NCBI GenBank assembly: GCA_900708905.1
Contig: CAADRB010000008.1
Coordinates: 315,558 to 379,557, forward strand
Direction of reading: 5' to 3'
DNA from: Hymenolepis diminuta
Lineage: Eukaryota > Platyhelminthes > Cestoda > Cyclophyllidea > Hymenolepididae
DNA length: 64,000 nt
The position numbers were made by a program, and so were the translations under genes. This document shows positions 1 to 14,600 of the stretch, piece by piece. Position 1 is the stretch's first letter. The number at the start of each line of letters is the position of its first letter. The notes under the pieces are model-generated. The model worked only from the letters and a program-made list of their open reading frames with translations. It did not search any database and was not told where the DNA came from.

Positions 1-1850
1 ACTCAAGCTGAGCGTAAATCCTTTATCAATTAAGTTTACCTAGAGTGAAATTTACCAAGCTCTGATACTTAAATATTTCTGTTAGTATTAGTTTGCTGCT
101 TTTGACTATAAGAAGGGGAAATTTTATTGAGATATTGATCACTCCGTTTGGTAAAATGATTAATAAACTTTGAAAAGGCCTCTAAGTAACCTATGGGTCG
201 AATGCAAAAATATGGAATTTGAAAGATTAGGATATAGTGTACTTAATTTTTTCCATCATAAAATTTTCCGGTCGTCAAGATCTTCTGTACTTCATGATAA
301 GGTTGAGCCTATTATGATTACTTAGATACTTTGTTGTATTATATAAAGCAAGTTATTTCCAGGTAAGTAGGTATAATTATGCATAAGAATATCTGAAAAA
401 TATCGCCCTTCATTAAAGCGAAAACTTTCCATACTTTCAACTAAAATAAAATCAACAAAGTAACTATTTATAAAATAATGTTAAATGTTAAATAAAATAC
501 ACTTAAATAAATTTAAACATTCCCGAATTTCAACTTCGCTTGTTTGAATAAAACTGTGTTTTCTACCGAGACAAAGTTCAAATTCGTTATTCATGAACTT
601 TGATTATTTTTTCAATAAATGTTTATTCTAACTTCGAAAATCCTTTTGAAAAACATGTAAATCATACAGCCTGCCAAAGCTTACAAATAAAGGCAATTTT
701 TCTCTGAAATTATGTAAATGAATACTCAAGCGAAAATTATTTTAATAATTAATTGTCTTCGAGTGGTTTCATCATCAGGATCTTGATTTTTTAATCAGAG
801 TTTAAATCATAAATTTGGAATATACTAAACCCACTTAAAGTTAATAATCGTGCAACGTGGCATCATTGCTACAAGTATATCAACTCAAAAATTCACGATA
901 ATCAATGATAAGGCAATGAAATAAAATCAAGAGTCCTTGCATGATGGGCGTGATTTGGATAGGATGACTTATGGCTTCAGATATTATTTCTTCGAGATAG
1001 ATGAGAACGGAAATGAAAATAACGATTCTGTTTTTTAAATCCTTCTCAGTTTAAGATATTTTAGATCAAAAAGTCCTCATTAAAGGGCCTTAATATCACA
1101 AACTGTTGAGAGGAATCTTCTGTTGGATGCAGGCTTTGCCTTCATAGACATTTTCGCGGTCAATTTATTGTGTATATTCGGCTGGTGGGCTTTATAGATA
1201 TAGTGGTCACATCCTTCCTATCTTTTTATCAACGGTGCGATTAATTGGTTAAGGCTAAATTTCACAGCAATGAAGGTTAATTTAAATTCAACATTCAGAA
1301 CTTATTGTAATTTAGGATCAGTAATTTAACTCTAAAGGCAGTTACTAAATCAGTGTAAGTATATCACCATCTGAATACTTAGACTTACCATCAAAATATG
1401 AATCTTAAGTATAGATTAATCGAAAGATAAGTCATTGCATTCGCCGTACCTCTCCTGTCATTAGTAGTCCAGGAAGTTAAAACCGTCCAGAAAACGATTG
1501 CTTATTTTTATTTTTGTCCAATATGTAGGTCGGGAAGGACGCCTTTTTCTATTTTACATGTACAAACATGGCTCTGTTGCCGGTCTATATGTTGTTTTGA
1601 AGACATTATACTAGTCACAAAGTTGCTACTGTACGTGAGTATTACAGCAGGACATTAATGATGACCTCAATAAAGGTCATCAGTCTCAAGCCTAGGCAGT
1701 TATTCAATCAATCTGAGTTAATTTCCATCAAAGATCTAGTTAATCTTGTGGTGAATATGCAACATGTTTATTGGTAACCGTCCAGTTGGTTTCGATCTCC
1801 ATATCTACCCTTGCAAATAGTCCATCCATCCCTAAATGCAAGTCTGTCTC
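1..1850. other. AT-rich intergenic DNA, no gene seen
   Basis: I find no open frame with recognisable domain content and no exon-like segment bounded by good splice sites on either strand. The stretch lies downstream of the minus-strand RhoGAP gene and ends at a solo LTR. Confidence 0.6.
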
Positions 1851-2132
1851 TGCTACATGTAAGGAAATAATATTTTCCCTGAAATAATACTTATATCTAA
1901 GATTCTTTATTTCCCACCTCTTAATTCCCTTTTACTCGAACGTAATTAGTTGCCTTACGGTTGTAAATGGCATATGATAAAAATTGATCTATCGATACGA
2001 AAACGTGCGTCTTGTTTTTAACATTATGTTTTGAGACATTTTTATTGTCGAGGTGTATTTATAACTGGTATAAATTCTTTGGGAATTTAAGAATCAATTA
2101 AGGTATCCTACAGAGAAGAGTAGATCATAACA
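1851..2132 (+). mobile_element. Solo LTR, diverged copy (copy D)
   Basis: This 282-bp segment matches, in reverse complement, the LTRs at 49768, 51975 and 58538. Shared blocks include AAGATTCTTTATTTCCCACC, TTAATTCCCTTTTA, TTACGG-TGTAAATGGC and CAGAGAAGAG-AGAT-ATAACA. It starts TGCTACATG and ends ATAACA, so the termini are TG...CA. A TCTC tetranucleotide lies just outside each end, with one extra base on the right, which could be a target-site duplication. Orientation is given relative to the pol-like remnant in the 49.8-52.2 kb element. No internal region is attached, so this is a solo LTR left by recombination. It is the most diverged of the four copies and therefore probably the oldest. Confidence 0.8.
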
Positions 2133-2624
2133 ATCTCCTTTTTTGTCGTATAGATCATGAGGATTAGTAGGATATCAGGCTAACAGTACTTCTCTATCCT
2201 ACACTAGCTAAGTAAACAACAACCCTATCGCCGTCCTGGATTGTCATATTGACGGAATGACATATTCGCCTCTCTACCTTTGTTGGTAGCCCCCACTCAG
2301 AATTCTAGTTACCAAAATTTAATATTTTTAATCATTTCATGTACTAATATTAAGCAATTTTTGCAAAAAGAGAATAAATAAAAGCAAGCAAAATAATTAT
2401 ATACTGCCAAAAATATAATCACAAAAAGGGTACATATTGGTACTTTAAATCAGAAATTCGATCAATAAATCAGGGATCACAGTCATCCACGAATATTTAC
2501 AGTAACGTTTGATGGAGAGGGCGTAGAGGATGGTAAATTCATTCAATCCAGATCTCCAGGGTCCGAGAAAATAGCCTATACAGAAGAGGATAGGAAGAGA
2601 GAGAGGTGGAGAGAAAGGGTCAAT
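2133..2624 (-). other. 3' flank / probable 3' UTR of RhoGAP gene
   Basis: This is AT-rich sequence immediately downstream of the minus-strand RhoGAP stop codon. I see no further open frame. I do not see a convincing minus-strand AATAAA signal close to the stop, so the transcript end is not placed. Confidence 0.4.
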
Positions 2625-5600
2625 TTAGTTCGGACCCAGAGTTGTAGAAGTACTAGAACCTGTAGATGCATGTGAACTGCCTCGACTCAAATGTGTTCCA
2701 GAACTTTGCGGAGTGGAGTTGAGTTGATCTGGACCCATTAGACTGTTTCTTAGCGGCAGATTTCGCCATCCGCCGTCAGTCGGTTGCATCTTCTTCTGTT
2801 CATAGATGGAACTAATTCGACGGCATATTCCAGCTGGGACTTCTGGGGCTGGAGAAATCTTTTGAATCTCAGGAAATATAATATTAGCATTTTCTTCTAG
2901 ATAAATAGCAGTTGGACGCTGCCGTACTGCAGTAGACTTGATTTCCGTTATCGCATCGGATTGCACTCTACGTGGAATTGAGGAAAGATCTTCCATCTTG
3001 TCACTCTTTTGTTTCACAGATACATCAAAATTAGGAGCTTCATAGAATCCACATGTCCAACGCGTTTCACATCGATGATTTCTTGAACTAGTCCTTCGAG
3101 CAGCTACCGTGTTCCATGGAAAAAAGACCCCTCCAGGGTTGGTCTCATACTCCAGGAACGGAGGAGAATCATTCCAATTCTCCACCTTTTTCCTAGTCGT
3201 CAGTTGTTTATTTTGAGGATGTGCATCTACGTCACTAGTCGATCGCTGAATAGTAGTGGTAGTGGTTTCAACGGATTTAAGTCTAGATTTCGAGGATGCG
3301 ACTAGGCTCAAACTATCGTAATCCTCACAAATGTCACCAATCATGTAAGCTCGTCGATCATTTGGACTCAGACCAATATCGATCGTGCAAGATCGAACTG
3401 GACTTCGAGATGGGTGCCTCCGTCGTGAGAAACTTCGTCGACGATCTACTACAGTAGTACCAGATATCGAAATCGAGTCCTTGGAGGTCATACTGTACTT
3501 CTTTCGATGTTCACGAGGAGTAAGGAAGAGATTTTGAGGACTGGCGTAAGTGCGAGCTGGCAGTGGTGGGGGGATATCTGAGTCTCCCGGATTGGGAGTG
3601 ATACTTGTTACAGGAAGGGCTGGTATAATGGGTGAGGAGGAGGTGCTCTTTCGACGATTTCGTGGTGGAATTGGTGGTGGAAGATCGGAACTCTCTTGAC
3701 TGCTTGAGAACTTTGAGTCCTTCTTGATAGTTCGTAGATACCGTTTGAAATTATTCGCATCTTCGGCCTGCTCTTCAGCACTGTGGGAGTGAACCATCCA
3801 TAAATTGCGCTTGTCTTTTGCTTGGAGTAGTTCTACTGTTCTAAAATAATAGAAAGATATGAAATTAGTAAAAAAGTAACTTCAGCTTCATTAATTCAAT
3901 TCAAAGGGCGTATCGTATAGGCTGTAAGCCCTCATTAATTTTCGTAAAAAAATTCTCAATGCCTAGTTATCAAGAAAATGCTCGTGAGGTGTCTCACTAT
4001 AATGGCGGCGTTCTCTTAAATTAGTAAGATTTTTGTATCCTGTCTTAAATTTAAGAAGCAGAGTATTCTCTAGATAACCATATTTTGTAATTTTCAAACA
4101 GACTTCTTCCATTTACTCTCCCGTCTTCCAACCATGGGTAAATTGGACCTGGCAAATTAGTGACTTAGGCATGAGGTTTAACAGGCTAATGATTTAAGGT
4201 TAACAGTGTGACCAATGTGACCATTCTGGTTAGTAGTAGGAAGCGCTAACCGAAATATTCATTTGTCTGCCATACTATCGGTGTTATGGTAGTATATTCA
4301 GTGTATACCGAGTGTATATTTCAGTAATGTAAAGTGGTAGTACCGGTCAATTTTCATTAATAAGAGTTTCTTTGATTATCAATCGTTCTCTTTACGGACT
4401 TGAACACTTTAGAATTCTCCTATTACACTTTTGCGGAAATATTAATTATAATGTAAGAAAAGGAAGAATTATCCCCCAAGATTTAAAATAAGAGTGCAGA
4501 CCTATTCTAAAGTGCCTTCTTGTAGGCAGAAAAGAAGGGTTCTGGGAAATTGAGAGGATATGAGATCGAACAGACAGAAACGATAGGTGAAGAGTTCATA
4601 GTGAAGATCTCGCAGGTGTTTCGTATTTTTGACATGCTATAACTGCATGACTAATGGGAGGTCAAAACCGTTGGAAATTTACTGTCAAATGAATTATGTA
4701 AAGTCAAGTCAAGTATGCAAAGTGAAAATAAGCCATTTCAGGTAAGGAAAAATGAGTATGTTGAAGTTTTTCAATGGTTTTAGATAAAAAATACCACCTG
4801 TACGGTTCTCTAAGATAAAAAAGGGTAATCTGATCAGAAGTACGAAGAACTGCCCCTAGAATAGGGAAAATTTTCTCATACTTCGGGTTGAATATTCTGG
4901 ACTGTGAAAATCTACTGCCAAAGCTTTATCGAAAATTCGAATACCGTACTTTAAAAATATGCGAAGCTTTTAAACACGGCTACGTGAGCATTATTAGCAC
5001 ATTATTATCTTGAAGGTCATTTGACCACCACACTATTCTTGTGATTAAGAATGACTCGCCATCCGCCCCCTACTCCTGCACGATGTCGCGACTTTGAGAA
5101 ATACTATTAAGCATTCTTTTAAAGTCGCTTATCAATTCATTTCCGTTACCTAAATCCCACATCTTAAGCTTCTCCATGTCGCTTATGAGTCATGATCACA
5201 TTCACTCACTTTTTTGTCAGACATTTTATTCTTTGTTCTATTCAATTATCAGCATTCTCGACGCAATCTCTGCTCCATTTTATAACTTATTTGCGGTGGA
5301 AATTGTCGAAGTTAGAAGAGCATTAGCTTAACGGGATTCCCCTGTCCTTCATAAATGACTTCTACGTAAATTGTTCATTGCTATCTACCCTGCACCTGAG
5401 ACTTTTTGTTTTCGTTCGCATGTGTTCCTCTAAGTTGACCACATTCTCCCTCATATAAAAAAATGACCACTTGGTTTCTCATGCACGAACAACAGGCGGC
5501 AATCAGGCTTTCATTAAGTCACTTTCACAAATGAAGGTTGAAACCATTCGACAAATAAGGGACTGTCAACACGCCTAGAATTTTAATTCGTCTCACGTCA

Positions 5601-8600
5601 CTGGCCTTCTCCATTTTCTCACACTCTAGTTACTGCGTGAGAGCCAATAAAGAGACTTTGTAAAGTACACGGTCATGTGATACAATCAAGCGCGCATAGA
5701 TGGTGACCTACGCCACTCATCGAAAACAAACCTGAGAGCGATAAAAATAAAACCCTTTTAAAACGTTACAGGCATTTTATTTTACTTCCAAATTGATTGC
5801 CCAGAAGATGGCAAAGTTAGGCAGAGTAGCTGTGAAGATTTAAAATGAATATTATTGAGTAGTTCTATGAAAAAATTTGAACACGTTTGTATGTTTTCAG
5901 AAAATACTCATTCTGCTACACTTGCCTTTTTAAACAATCATTAACACAAGATCACTAAAATGTAAATTATGATGAGGTAATAAGCTCTCTATAAATTTAA
6001 GCTATGCGCAGGTTCAAGAACATGATATTGATGATCATTTCCAACGAGAAAGTCAAAAATTAACCGTGAACAAGAAAAACAAAAAAGAAATCCAAAGCAT
6101 GGACGACAAGAGCTAATGAGGTATAATAATTACATATTGATGAGAAATTCATTTGGAACCATTATTTCGCAACTAATGAGGCGGTTCCTGATGTATGATT
6201 TTACCTTGCATTAAACGAATTGGAACCAGTTCGTGAAATACGCAATTATAAAAATTAAACAGGATGCAAATCTTCATCCTCGAAAACATATTTTCAGTAC
6301 AAAACTATGCCCCAGCTGAGATTATTACTCAAATATTGCAGTGTAAATGATTATTAAGGTGCCCCAAATCACAATTAGAGGAAATGGAGTCCTTACTTTT
6401 TGGAATCAAGATGAAATATCGGGAGCTATTCTCATATCTTTTACCAAGCTTTAGGTATTCGCTTTTGAAAAAACAGACCTAGCGATATTATCTATCACGG
6501 TTGTATACCGTGTTTTGTCGAGTTACATATGGTTATCCTATCCACCGGACATTTTGATCATCAATAATAAACCATTCCACATGTAAATAATCTTAAGAAT
6601 GAAGTGTCCTAATTTGGGATATGTCAATTCTTTCTGCCTTTTTTCTAAAGATTTAGGATCTCTGAAATCGAATTGGAATTACCCAAGTTGAATTTTAATC
6701 CTCACCAATACGAATTTGATCGGTCTGTTAAAATAGAGATACGAAAAACCAATAACATCCATAATTTTCCTTACGGCATAAAGGAATAAAATTCTGATAT
6801 ACTGGACTTTATAGCAAATTCTCGCTGGCTCATTATAACTACTTTCTAAAATCTGACAATCAACATTGGCTGTCTGAATCGCAGAGGTACTCTATGATAT
6901 CAAACAGATAATAATTATCAAAGTCAAGTTTATTCAAGATCGTATCACAATGTTACGATGATAGGACATTTGATCTTTACGTTAAATAACTACTCACCAA
7001 AAAATTACACTAAATTGTAACAAGATTCATAAAGCTGTGTTATGGACACCAATAAAACATCTTGACAGTTAGTATAGAGCTTAGTCGTATGTTGAGCTTC
7101 AATCTTATCAAATCTCTTCAACGATATGAAGAGATTTTATGCAAATTAATCGTCTTTGTAGAATTAATAAAGGGACTGCCTCTTCTATAGAAGCAGTAAT
7201 AAAATTAATATACAGCTGATGGTACATTAAATTAGATAATAAGCGTTTTAAAAGTAAAGACTAAACGTGAATTCATTATTTATAAATCGAGTAAAATTCA
7301 AAGCAATTTTACTTTGGACTTTCTCCAGTCGGGCTCTCTGACGATGTGTTCTTCTCGGTTTTTGCTGAAGGCGAAAAATACAAATATATAAGCTTTATTC
7401 AGTAAGGAAGAGGTAGGGCAGATTCAAGTAAACCTACTCCCTGGAAGCTCCAAGATGCTAACTCCTTCAGGAGACGGTTTCGCCCCACTCTCTCCATTTG
7501 ACCCTGGAGGAATCATCTGTCCCCAAATTTCATCAAAGAATGCAGAGAGCTTCTGACGAAATTCGGTGCTGGATTCACCGAGCACGCAGATATTGGTGAA
7601 AGGACCCAGAAGACAGGAAATTATTGAAGTGCACATGTTGCTATCTTCAACAGAAGGTGCAGCATTCGGACGTTCTAGGAGATTCGGTCCCCAAACTGTG
7701 GCTAGAGCCTCCACGGACATCTTGTTCAAGCTGGAATTCACTCGGATTTGAGCAAGGGTAAAGAGTAGGAAGGTGAGAAGAGACTGGTTGATATCGGGAA
7801 GTTCCCGTAGTATTCTGGTAGAAGAAAGGCAAACGTTTCAGAAATCAGATTCATGAAAGGATTTGAAATTTTCTACTAGAACTATTTGTGGTAGAGTATG
7901 GTTAGCAATCGTCTGCACCTCCATCCACGTTTTTTACTTTAGGTGCATCATCTTTCCATTTAGCATAATAAAAAATTGTCGGTGGGCGAGTCTTATTTGC
8001 ATAAGTAAGCCTGCGTCAATACAAAGACAACTCTATATGTGTAAAAAAAATATGGAAAACAGGTTAAAGCAAAAATCAGACGACCTATTTTATTGTTGGC
8101 TACTTCGTAAGATATTGGAAAAGTCTTGATTCATCTAGGTACAAGCAATCTGAAAGAACCTTTTGGATGATACAAATTTTAAGAGAATCGACTTTTAATT
8201 TCAACACGACCGGCTATTATTATTAACTGAGTTCCAAGAGAAAAAATTACTTATTTATAAGTTCAGTGCATTTGTTTGAGCTAACAACTCACGTAAATAT
8301 ATATTTGGTAAATCTTGACTTGAGAACACGATTTAAAATGCAGGTCGAAGGAGACACTTATTTAATTCCATTTTGTGATGACACCTTATGCGGTTTTGGT
8401 TTTTCTAATATCAGCAAAATGAACTCTAACCCACTTCACAGTGACCTTTCTTCTGAAATCGGAGGGATTTGAATTTGATACAATGTACGATTTGAAAGTG
8501 CATATGAATGCAATCTGTTACTCATTAAACCAATATCTAGAAACAACTGCCACACAAATGTCTTGAAAGCTAGGCTCCAACTGAACATTCTCAATAATTT

Positions 8601-11600
8601 TGAGGAATGAAGTTTTAGGGGTCAAAGAGATTCTAAAATCAACTGAAAGTGTAATAAGTCTTGGTTTCACAACTGGAATCCCACAATTTGCCCTTCTCCT
8701 TCCTTAGGTAAATATTATATTGAAAGCTATGACCCCCATGTCTAGATCGTATCTTAGATAAGACCTACCGCTTTGTTTAAATGGACCGGTTAGCCTAATG
8801 GTCTCGATTTTGGTTGAAAATGAAAGGACTATCTCAGTTTATCTTTTGGTTAATGAAAACTCATTTTTGAATAACTATTCCACTACCAAAAACTCTTCAT
8901 TTCGATTCGATCCTATATCTTATTACCGATGATGCAACTGATAAGCAGATTAAGGACAGCCTCTAAAATTCATTTTTTATATTTTGTCTAGGCATTCATC
9001 ACCACCTGTCGGCAAAATTTTGTTATAAATAAACTTCCACACTGCTCCATTACTTTCTCTTCTTATTATTTGCGTAAATGAGACTTATAATTAAATTTGA
9101 ACCACTCCCAATTCTTCGGCTTGAACCGGAAAATCTTAGTTAAAATTCACAGCATCTCACTGAATCTCGTTTATCCTATTAATGAAACAATAGTACTTTT
9201 AAATAATGACTTATTTTGAGATGTGACAGTTTAATCTATAAAAGCGAAAAAAACGTACAAATGGATTTGATTTAAATGGGCAACCATTCATGCATCTTAA
9301 CCTGTTTTTCCCCCATTTGTTTCTAATAATGTTGGAAAAAATCACTAGCTCTGTAATTCAGAAGGTAAGAGTGATGCCACCATTCAATCTTGCTTTCTTC
9401 TGCAAGCAGATGAATTTGAAGCGGTTAAGGTTAAGTAAACACAAATGAAAACCAACATCAATTAAATCTTCACTCAAATGACTCCAACGTTGCGTTTCAG
9501 TCGAGTGTTCTCGAAATCTTAGGGAATGAAGTTTTTAATAACATCAACCACCTTAACAACAACCGGTGCCAAGTGGAAAACTTGGTCCGCCCCAATTTTC
9601 CTTTCACATCCTACTCTCGATAAGTATTGTATTGAAAGCTAGGTACCCCATATGGCCTTGTGTTTAAATGGATAAAATAAATATTGACTTGCTTTTTAGC
9701 ATAGTTCGCGATCTCTTCATCAGTTTTGAAGGTTGTCAGCTTACACCACTCGTCCCATTTGTCATCAATGAGAAGATGACCCGGTATTTCACTGAAGTAT
9801 TTCTAAGTATAGGAGAAGAAAAGCGGATATTTGTAACCTTTTCGGCAAAAATTTAGCAGATTAAACATTACCAACTTACCTTCAGGATATTCGCAGCACA
9901 CAGCGGGGAGCATTCATCAGCCATTAAAGGATCCTCATCCGTATCGACTCTTTGAATCATTGCTTGTAGTTGAGACATTAGGACAGACTTTCGGAAAATT
10001 CCTTCCGTTAGACTTCCCTTGTAGAAGATAATCACAAAGAGACTCTACAGAGTAATAGAAAAACCCCAGGAATTAAAATTCGTTCGAAGCTGTGATATGT
10101 GTGCTTTTGATCTCAACACACCATAACGGACATAGAGACTCTACAATCTGGCCAAGCCTCTTTCGGAAGCCGTCCGAAAATTCCAAATGGATTGGATAGG
10201 TAGTCCTTGTCATCTAGTTCATTTTCATCTCCAGTTGAGGCCAAATTACTCCGAGAAAAGGGCAAACGTAGGCGAGACCGAGATCGACCTTTTCCATTAA
10301 TATTAGCGGGAGCCCCAGTTGCACTGAGATTGTGAGAGCTCTGTGAAAGACCTCGTAGATGTGGACGGTGAAAACGGTTGATTTCAGGATACATTGTCGA
10401 TTTGGGCCGATCACTGAAACTCTTGATGGGTTCAAAGATGTCCACGTCTCCTGAAAAGTTCACTGGGCGATGTAATAGAGAAGAACCGATTCCACTGTTG
10501 AGGCTATCTGTAGGGAGCAGAAGATAATATGATAATAAGGAGTTCAATAGTAACTTCAATATATATATTAGAACAGATTAAACCTCGGATAATGAATGTG
10601 ATCGGAATCCGATCTGGCGGAAGAGGGAAGGCCAGAGTTCGAGGGGTGAAACTTCGATCAGTTTGATCGAATGCGAAGAAATCGATAGCCTCATCAGGGA
10701 ATTTTTCTCCCCAGGATAGCAATGTGGTCAAGTAGAGAGCCAAAAGGAAGGGTCGATCTTCATCTATTTACCATAAAACTATTAAAGTCGATAAAGATTG
10801 TAAGTTAATGAAAAGGTTATATTGGAAAAAAAGTACCTGAAAGAGGTAGCTCTAGATTTCCTCGCTTTGGTTCGGCAAAGGAGGCAACTATTTCAGCGTC
10901 CATTGGTCGACACTTGTTGGAAGAAAAAATGATAAACTGCTAGAAGTAATAATAATCGTTTTCTCTCTCTTCCAATACTTCTTCTATAAATAAAAATGTA
11001 CTTCCCTTCTTAGTTCTTCCACTGTACTTATGTCTATTTGTTTAAGCCGATACAGATTGAGATTGGGTTTCGTTAGTACACGCATGTTTACTATAGCGTG
11101 CCTTGTGTTATGCTGTGGGTTACTGACTTCTGTGTTAAGTTGCTGTGCTACCAAATTTTCTAGAGCGATTTGGTCTGCAAAATTACTATCGGGACTTCTA
11201 TTTTATTACATTATAACATAAACAAATACTTAGATGAAAACATGGTTCTTGACACATTTCAAAAGCATTATGACCTTATATTAAAAATAGAGTTAACCAC
11301 ATTGAGAGAATTGAAAAATCCATCAGAATTCACAGATGGCAATAATAAATAGGAACGTTTTGAAACTAAAATTAAGTTCTTACTTCATTGCAGATTGTGG
11401 CGGGATGCAACAAGGTAAGGTCAAATTGATCTGGAGGTATGTCCTAATCTGCAATTGACTCATAGAAGTTGGTGAAACTACATCATGACAACTGAAGCTT
11501 AGAGACCACCAAAACTGAACAGAGAAAACTCTTTAAGCTATAATCCTTTCAAGCCACTTTGAATCTAGCAGCAGGAAAGGAAATAGATACGTTTGTTGAA

Positions 11601-14600
11601 TACTTTTTAGGAGAGAAGAGATAAAGAATGTCTCGTGATTGTTGAGAGGAAAATTTGCTAGATCGATAGAATAAAGGACCTGAGGATATTTGCATAATTA
11701 CTCAGACTTTGTTTAGAAAAATGAGTCAAACGCAAAATAAAGTGATATCTAGGAAGAGCTATCTAAAGAAATAAATAAATCTCATTTCACCAAATAGAAT
11801 AAAGAAAACACGGTAAACTTTAACCCTTCCAGGTCCTAACGAATTTCACTACAGCAAGATGGGAAATAGACAGAGACAGTTGCTGGACACTTTTATCAGT
11901 TTCCTAATTAGTAATAGGATAGATAAATAAAGAATAAAAGAAAAATGATAATGACAAGTTGATAATTTGCTTGAAGGAAGTGGAATGAACCAGGAGGTAA
12001 AACAAAAGGAAGCACCCTGAGGAAAGACGATAAGCGAATTAGAATGACAGTTAAATATCGGTAGGAACAAGGTCTTTACAAGGGTATGATAAGCAGGTAT
12101 TTGGCTCCGGATTCTGACTAACTAGTATCAATTGGATTTAGTGTATATCTACAGTGTGTTCCCATCCATTCTCAGTCACTTATCCAATCCCAAGTTCCCT
12201 ACAATAAAGAACATTGTGGCTGGATTTCTCATTCCTCATCAATCGTCATTCTAGTCTTCATTTTCATAAGTTTGGGTCTGGGTGATTCGTTAGAACCAAA
12301 GTGGTCACTAGGGTCAGCTAACACATCAAATACGATAGTCACTATAAAATCTTAAATGAGGGTGGTTTTAAAAGACTTATCCACGATAATGGATATTTTC
12401 TTAAAATTCTTGAAAAAAATCACTAAACTGGATATATTCTCTAAAGCATGCAGCTAAACAAGTCACATCTCCCTTCCATTAGAAGATTGGTAATTGCACC
12501 CCAGGGTACACACTATAGGTGAAATGTGTCAACCTTTAAATCAAGCAATGATTAGAATACCTTCCTCATACTCTAGGTTCCTCCATTTTTTGACTGATTT
12601 AGTAGGTTATGAAAACTAACTTGATTTGCAAATGAATGTAGAGCCTACTACTTTTAATAGCTGCCTCGAACTAATGACGCATAGATATAAATGTTGTTGT
12701 TTAGAATATTTTGGGTGAGCTTAATACACTCGGCGAAAGTTAAACACGTTTCTCTTGGTATTTGTTTTGGGTGGGGGGAGAAAACAGCAATCAAGTTTTT
12801 GGGAGTTAAGCCCTCAAAATATAGTACAGCATATTCACTCAGTTGGTAACCGAAATTTTAAAAGAAGAATTAAATTGCAAAGTGAATAAATTGGTAATAA
12901 GCCACAAATTCTCTAAAAATGTCTATCACCTGCTCAGACTATCATGAACTAATTACTGAAAAGTGAGATTAGGCGTTATAGGCATTTAATTACCTCCAAA
13001 ACTAAGCCAAACTAAATAAACTACTCTCAGATATCTTAAGTCATCAGATGGAAATTTTCAAATTTCACTCTTGGCATACATTTATTAAAAGGTACAATCT
13101 TTTTACCCTGGGATCAAAGAGACTAAGCTATTCGAAATAACAAGATTGATTGTGCACATCATTCGAAAATTTGAATGTTAGGGATTTAGTAATACGTTAG
13201 CTTTCTTGAGAAAGAGAATGTTTAAAAATGACTGAGGACTTGAGAAACGACTATAAGATCACCAATTGTAAAATGAATTTAACCGATAGTAATGATAGAA
13301 AGAATAAAATCTTATTACTGTTTTCATAAATTCTTTGTTGTTTGAAAATTAATTTTATTTCTTAACATCTATGAAGGCGTATAAAGATCGTCATAAATAA
13401 TCTGCGCTTTGATGTTCTTTCGAATGAATTCGAACATAAAATCAACATAGGACTAAACGAAATTAAACCTAATGTCCGATTCTAGCGGTTTTGCTTTCTA
13501 ATTTGCTTCGATTTTCTTCTCGTACTGGTTAGATAGCGTGTTAAAAGAGCACCATATGATGAGTGCGTAAACGATTTGAGCATGTGAACTCTACTGATTT
13601 AAATGGTGATCTGGAAACGTGGTGGTGATAAAGAATGTTTCCGCGAGAATTCGACTGAAGTTTCTCAAATGCGAATGAGGACGCGAAATTGTGCTTACTT
13701 TAAGTCGTGTGTGTATATGAGAGAAGTAGGCTTACTCATCTCACTTTGGATGCTCAAATTTTAGTAGGTTAGCCTACATGGGCTTTCACATAGATTTAGT
13801 ACTGACCTGTAGTAGTTAAGTGGTGACTGATGTGACTGGTGATGTGAATTCTTACCACTCCACTGGGTAGGATAATAGAATGTATGCTGAAAACCTATGA
13901 GAAAGCGACTTATTAATCAAATTAAATCTGAAATAATTCTGCTAATGGAGGCAAAATAACAATAACACCTGAGTATGTGAGTATGAAACTGTTCAAAAAT
14001 GATGGAATTATCAAGCAGACTGAATAAAGAGTTTTCTACTTTAACTTCAAGATGAAGTTCATATAATTATAACTTTGGGTAAAGACTTTTAAGATGACAT
14101 CTTATTGTAAAATTTTAAAATACTGTGTTGTGACCTTTGGGCATTACAAGTAAGAAGAATAAGCATGGCAACACGAGTGGAGATCATTTGTTCTCATTCA
14201 AATTAAAGATGATACATAGGTGAAAAGGGGAAATAATTTTAAGCAAAAAATCTTGAAACCAAATGAACTTAGAGATGAAGCTAGTTTTCTCAAATTTACT
14301 TTGTGAAGATACGAAATTTATTCTTTTTTTAGTAGTAACCCACTCACCAAACTTCACTTCGCCAAATCAGGCAATTAAAAGCTGAGAGTAAAGAAATTGT
14401 TGATGATATTAGGCAATACTTGTAGCAAAACTATGTCTTAATGGTAAATAAAATAGGTATGCGAAAAAATTACTATCCAGATTGCGCAAATCTCGTTGTG
14501 GGCGGAGAAATATGCGCAGGAAGAAATTTCAATTTCATAATTAATTTAAAGATCATTTAATCTAACCAAGTTCTTTGATAGGTATGGGTGGAATTAATCG

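Larger units (their letters stand above)
7815..9692 (-). other. RhoGAP intron 11 with GC-AG borders
   Basis: The coding strand reads AAAAA|GCAAGTC at the 5' splice site and CTACCAG|AATAC at the 3' site. Only this GC donor restores the phase (2 then 1) and joins the RhoGAP sequence EEIANYAKK to ILRELPD. A GT donor five bases further on would put the next exon out of frame. The intron also holds two diverged copies of a roughly 250-bp repeat. Confidence 0.75.
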
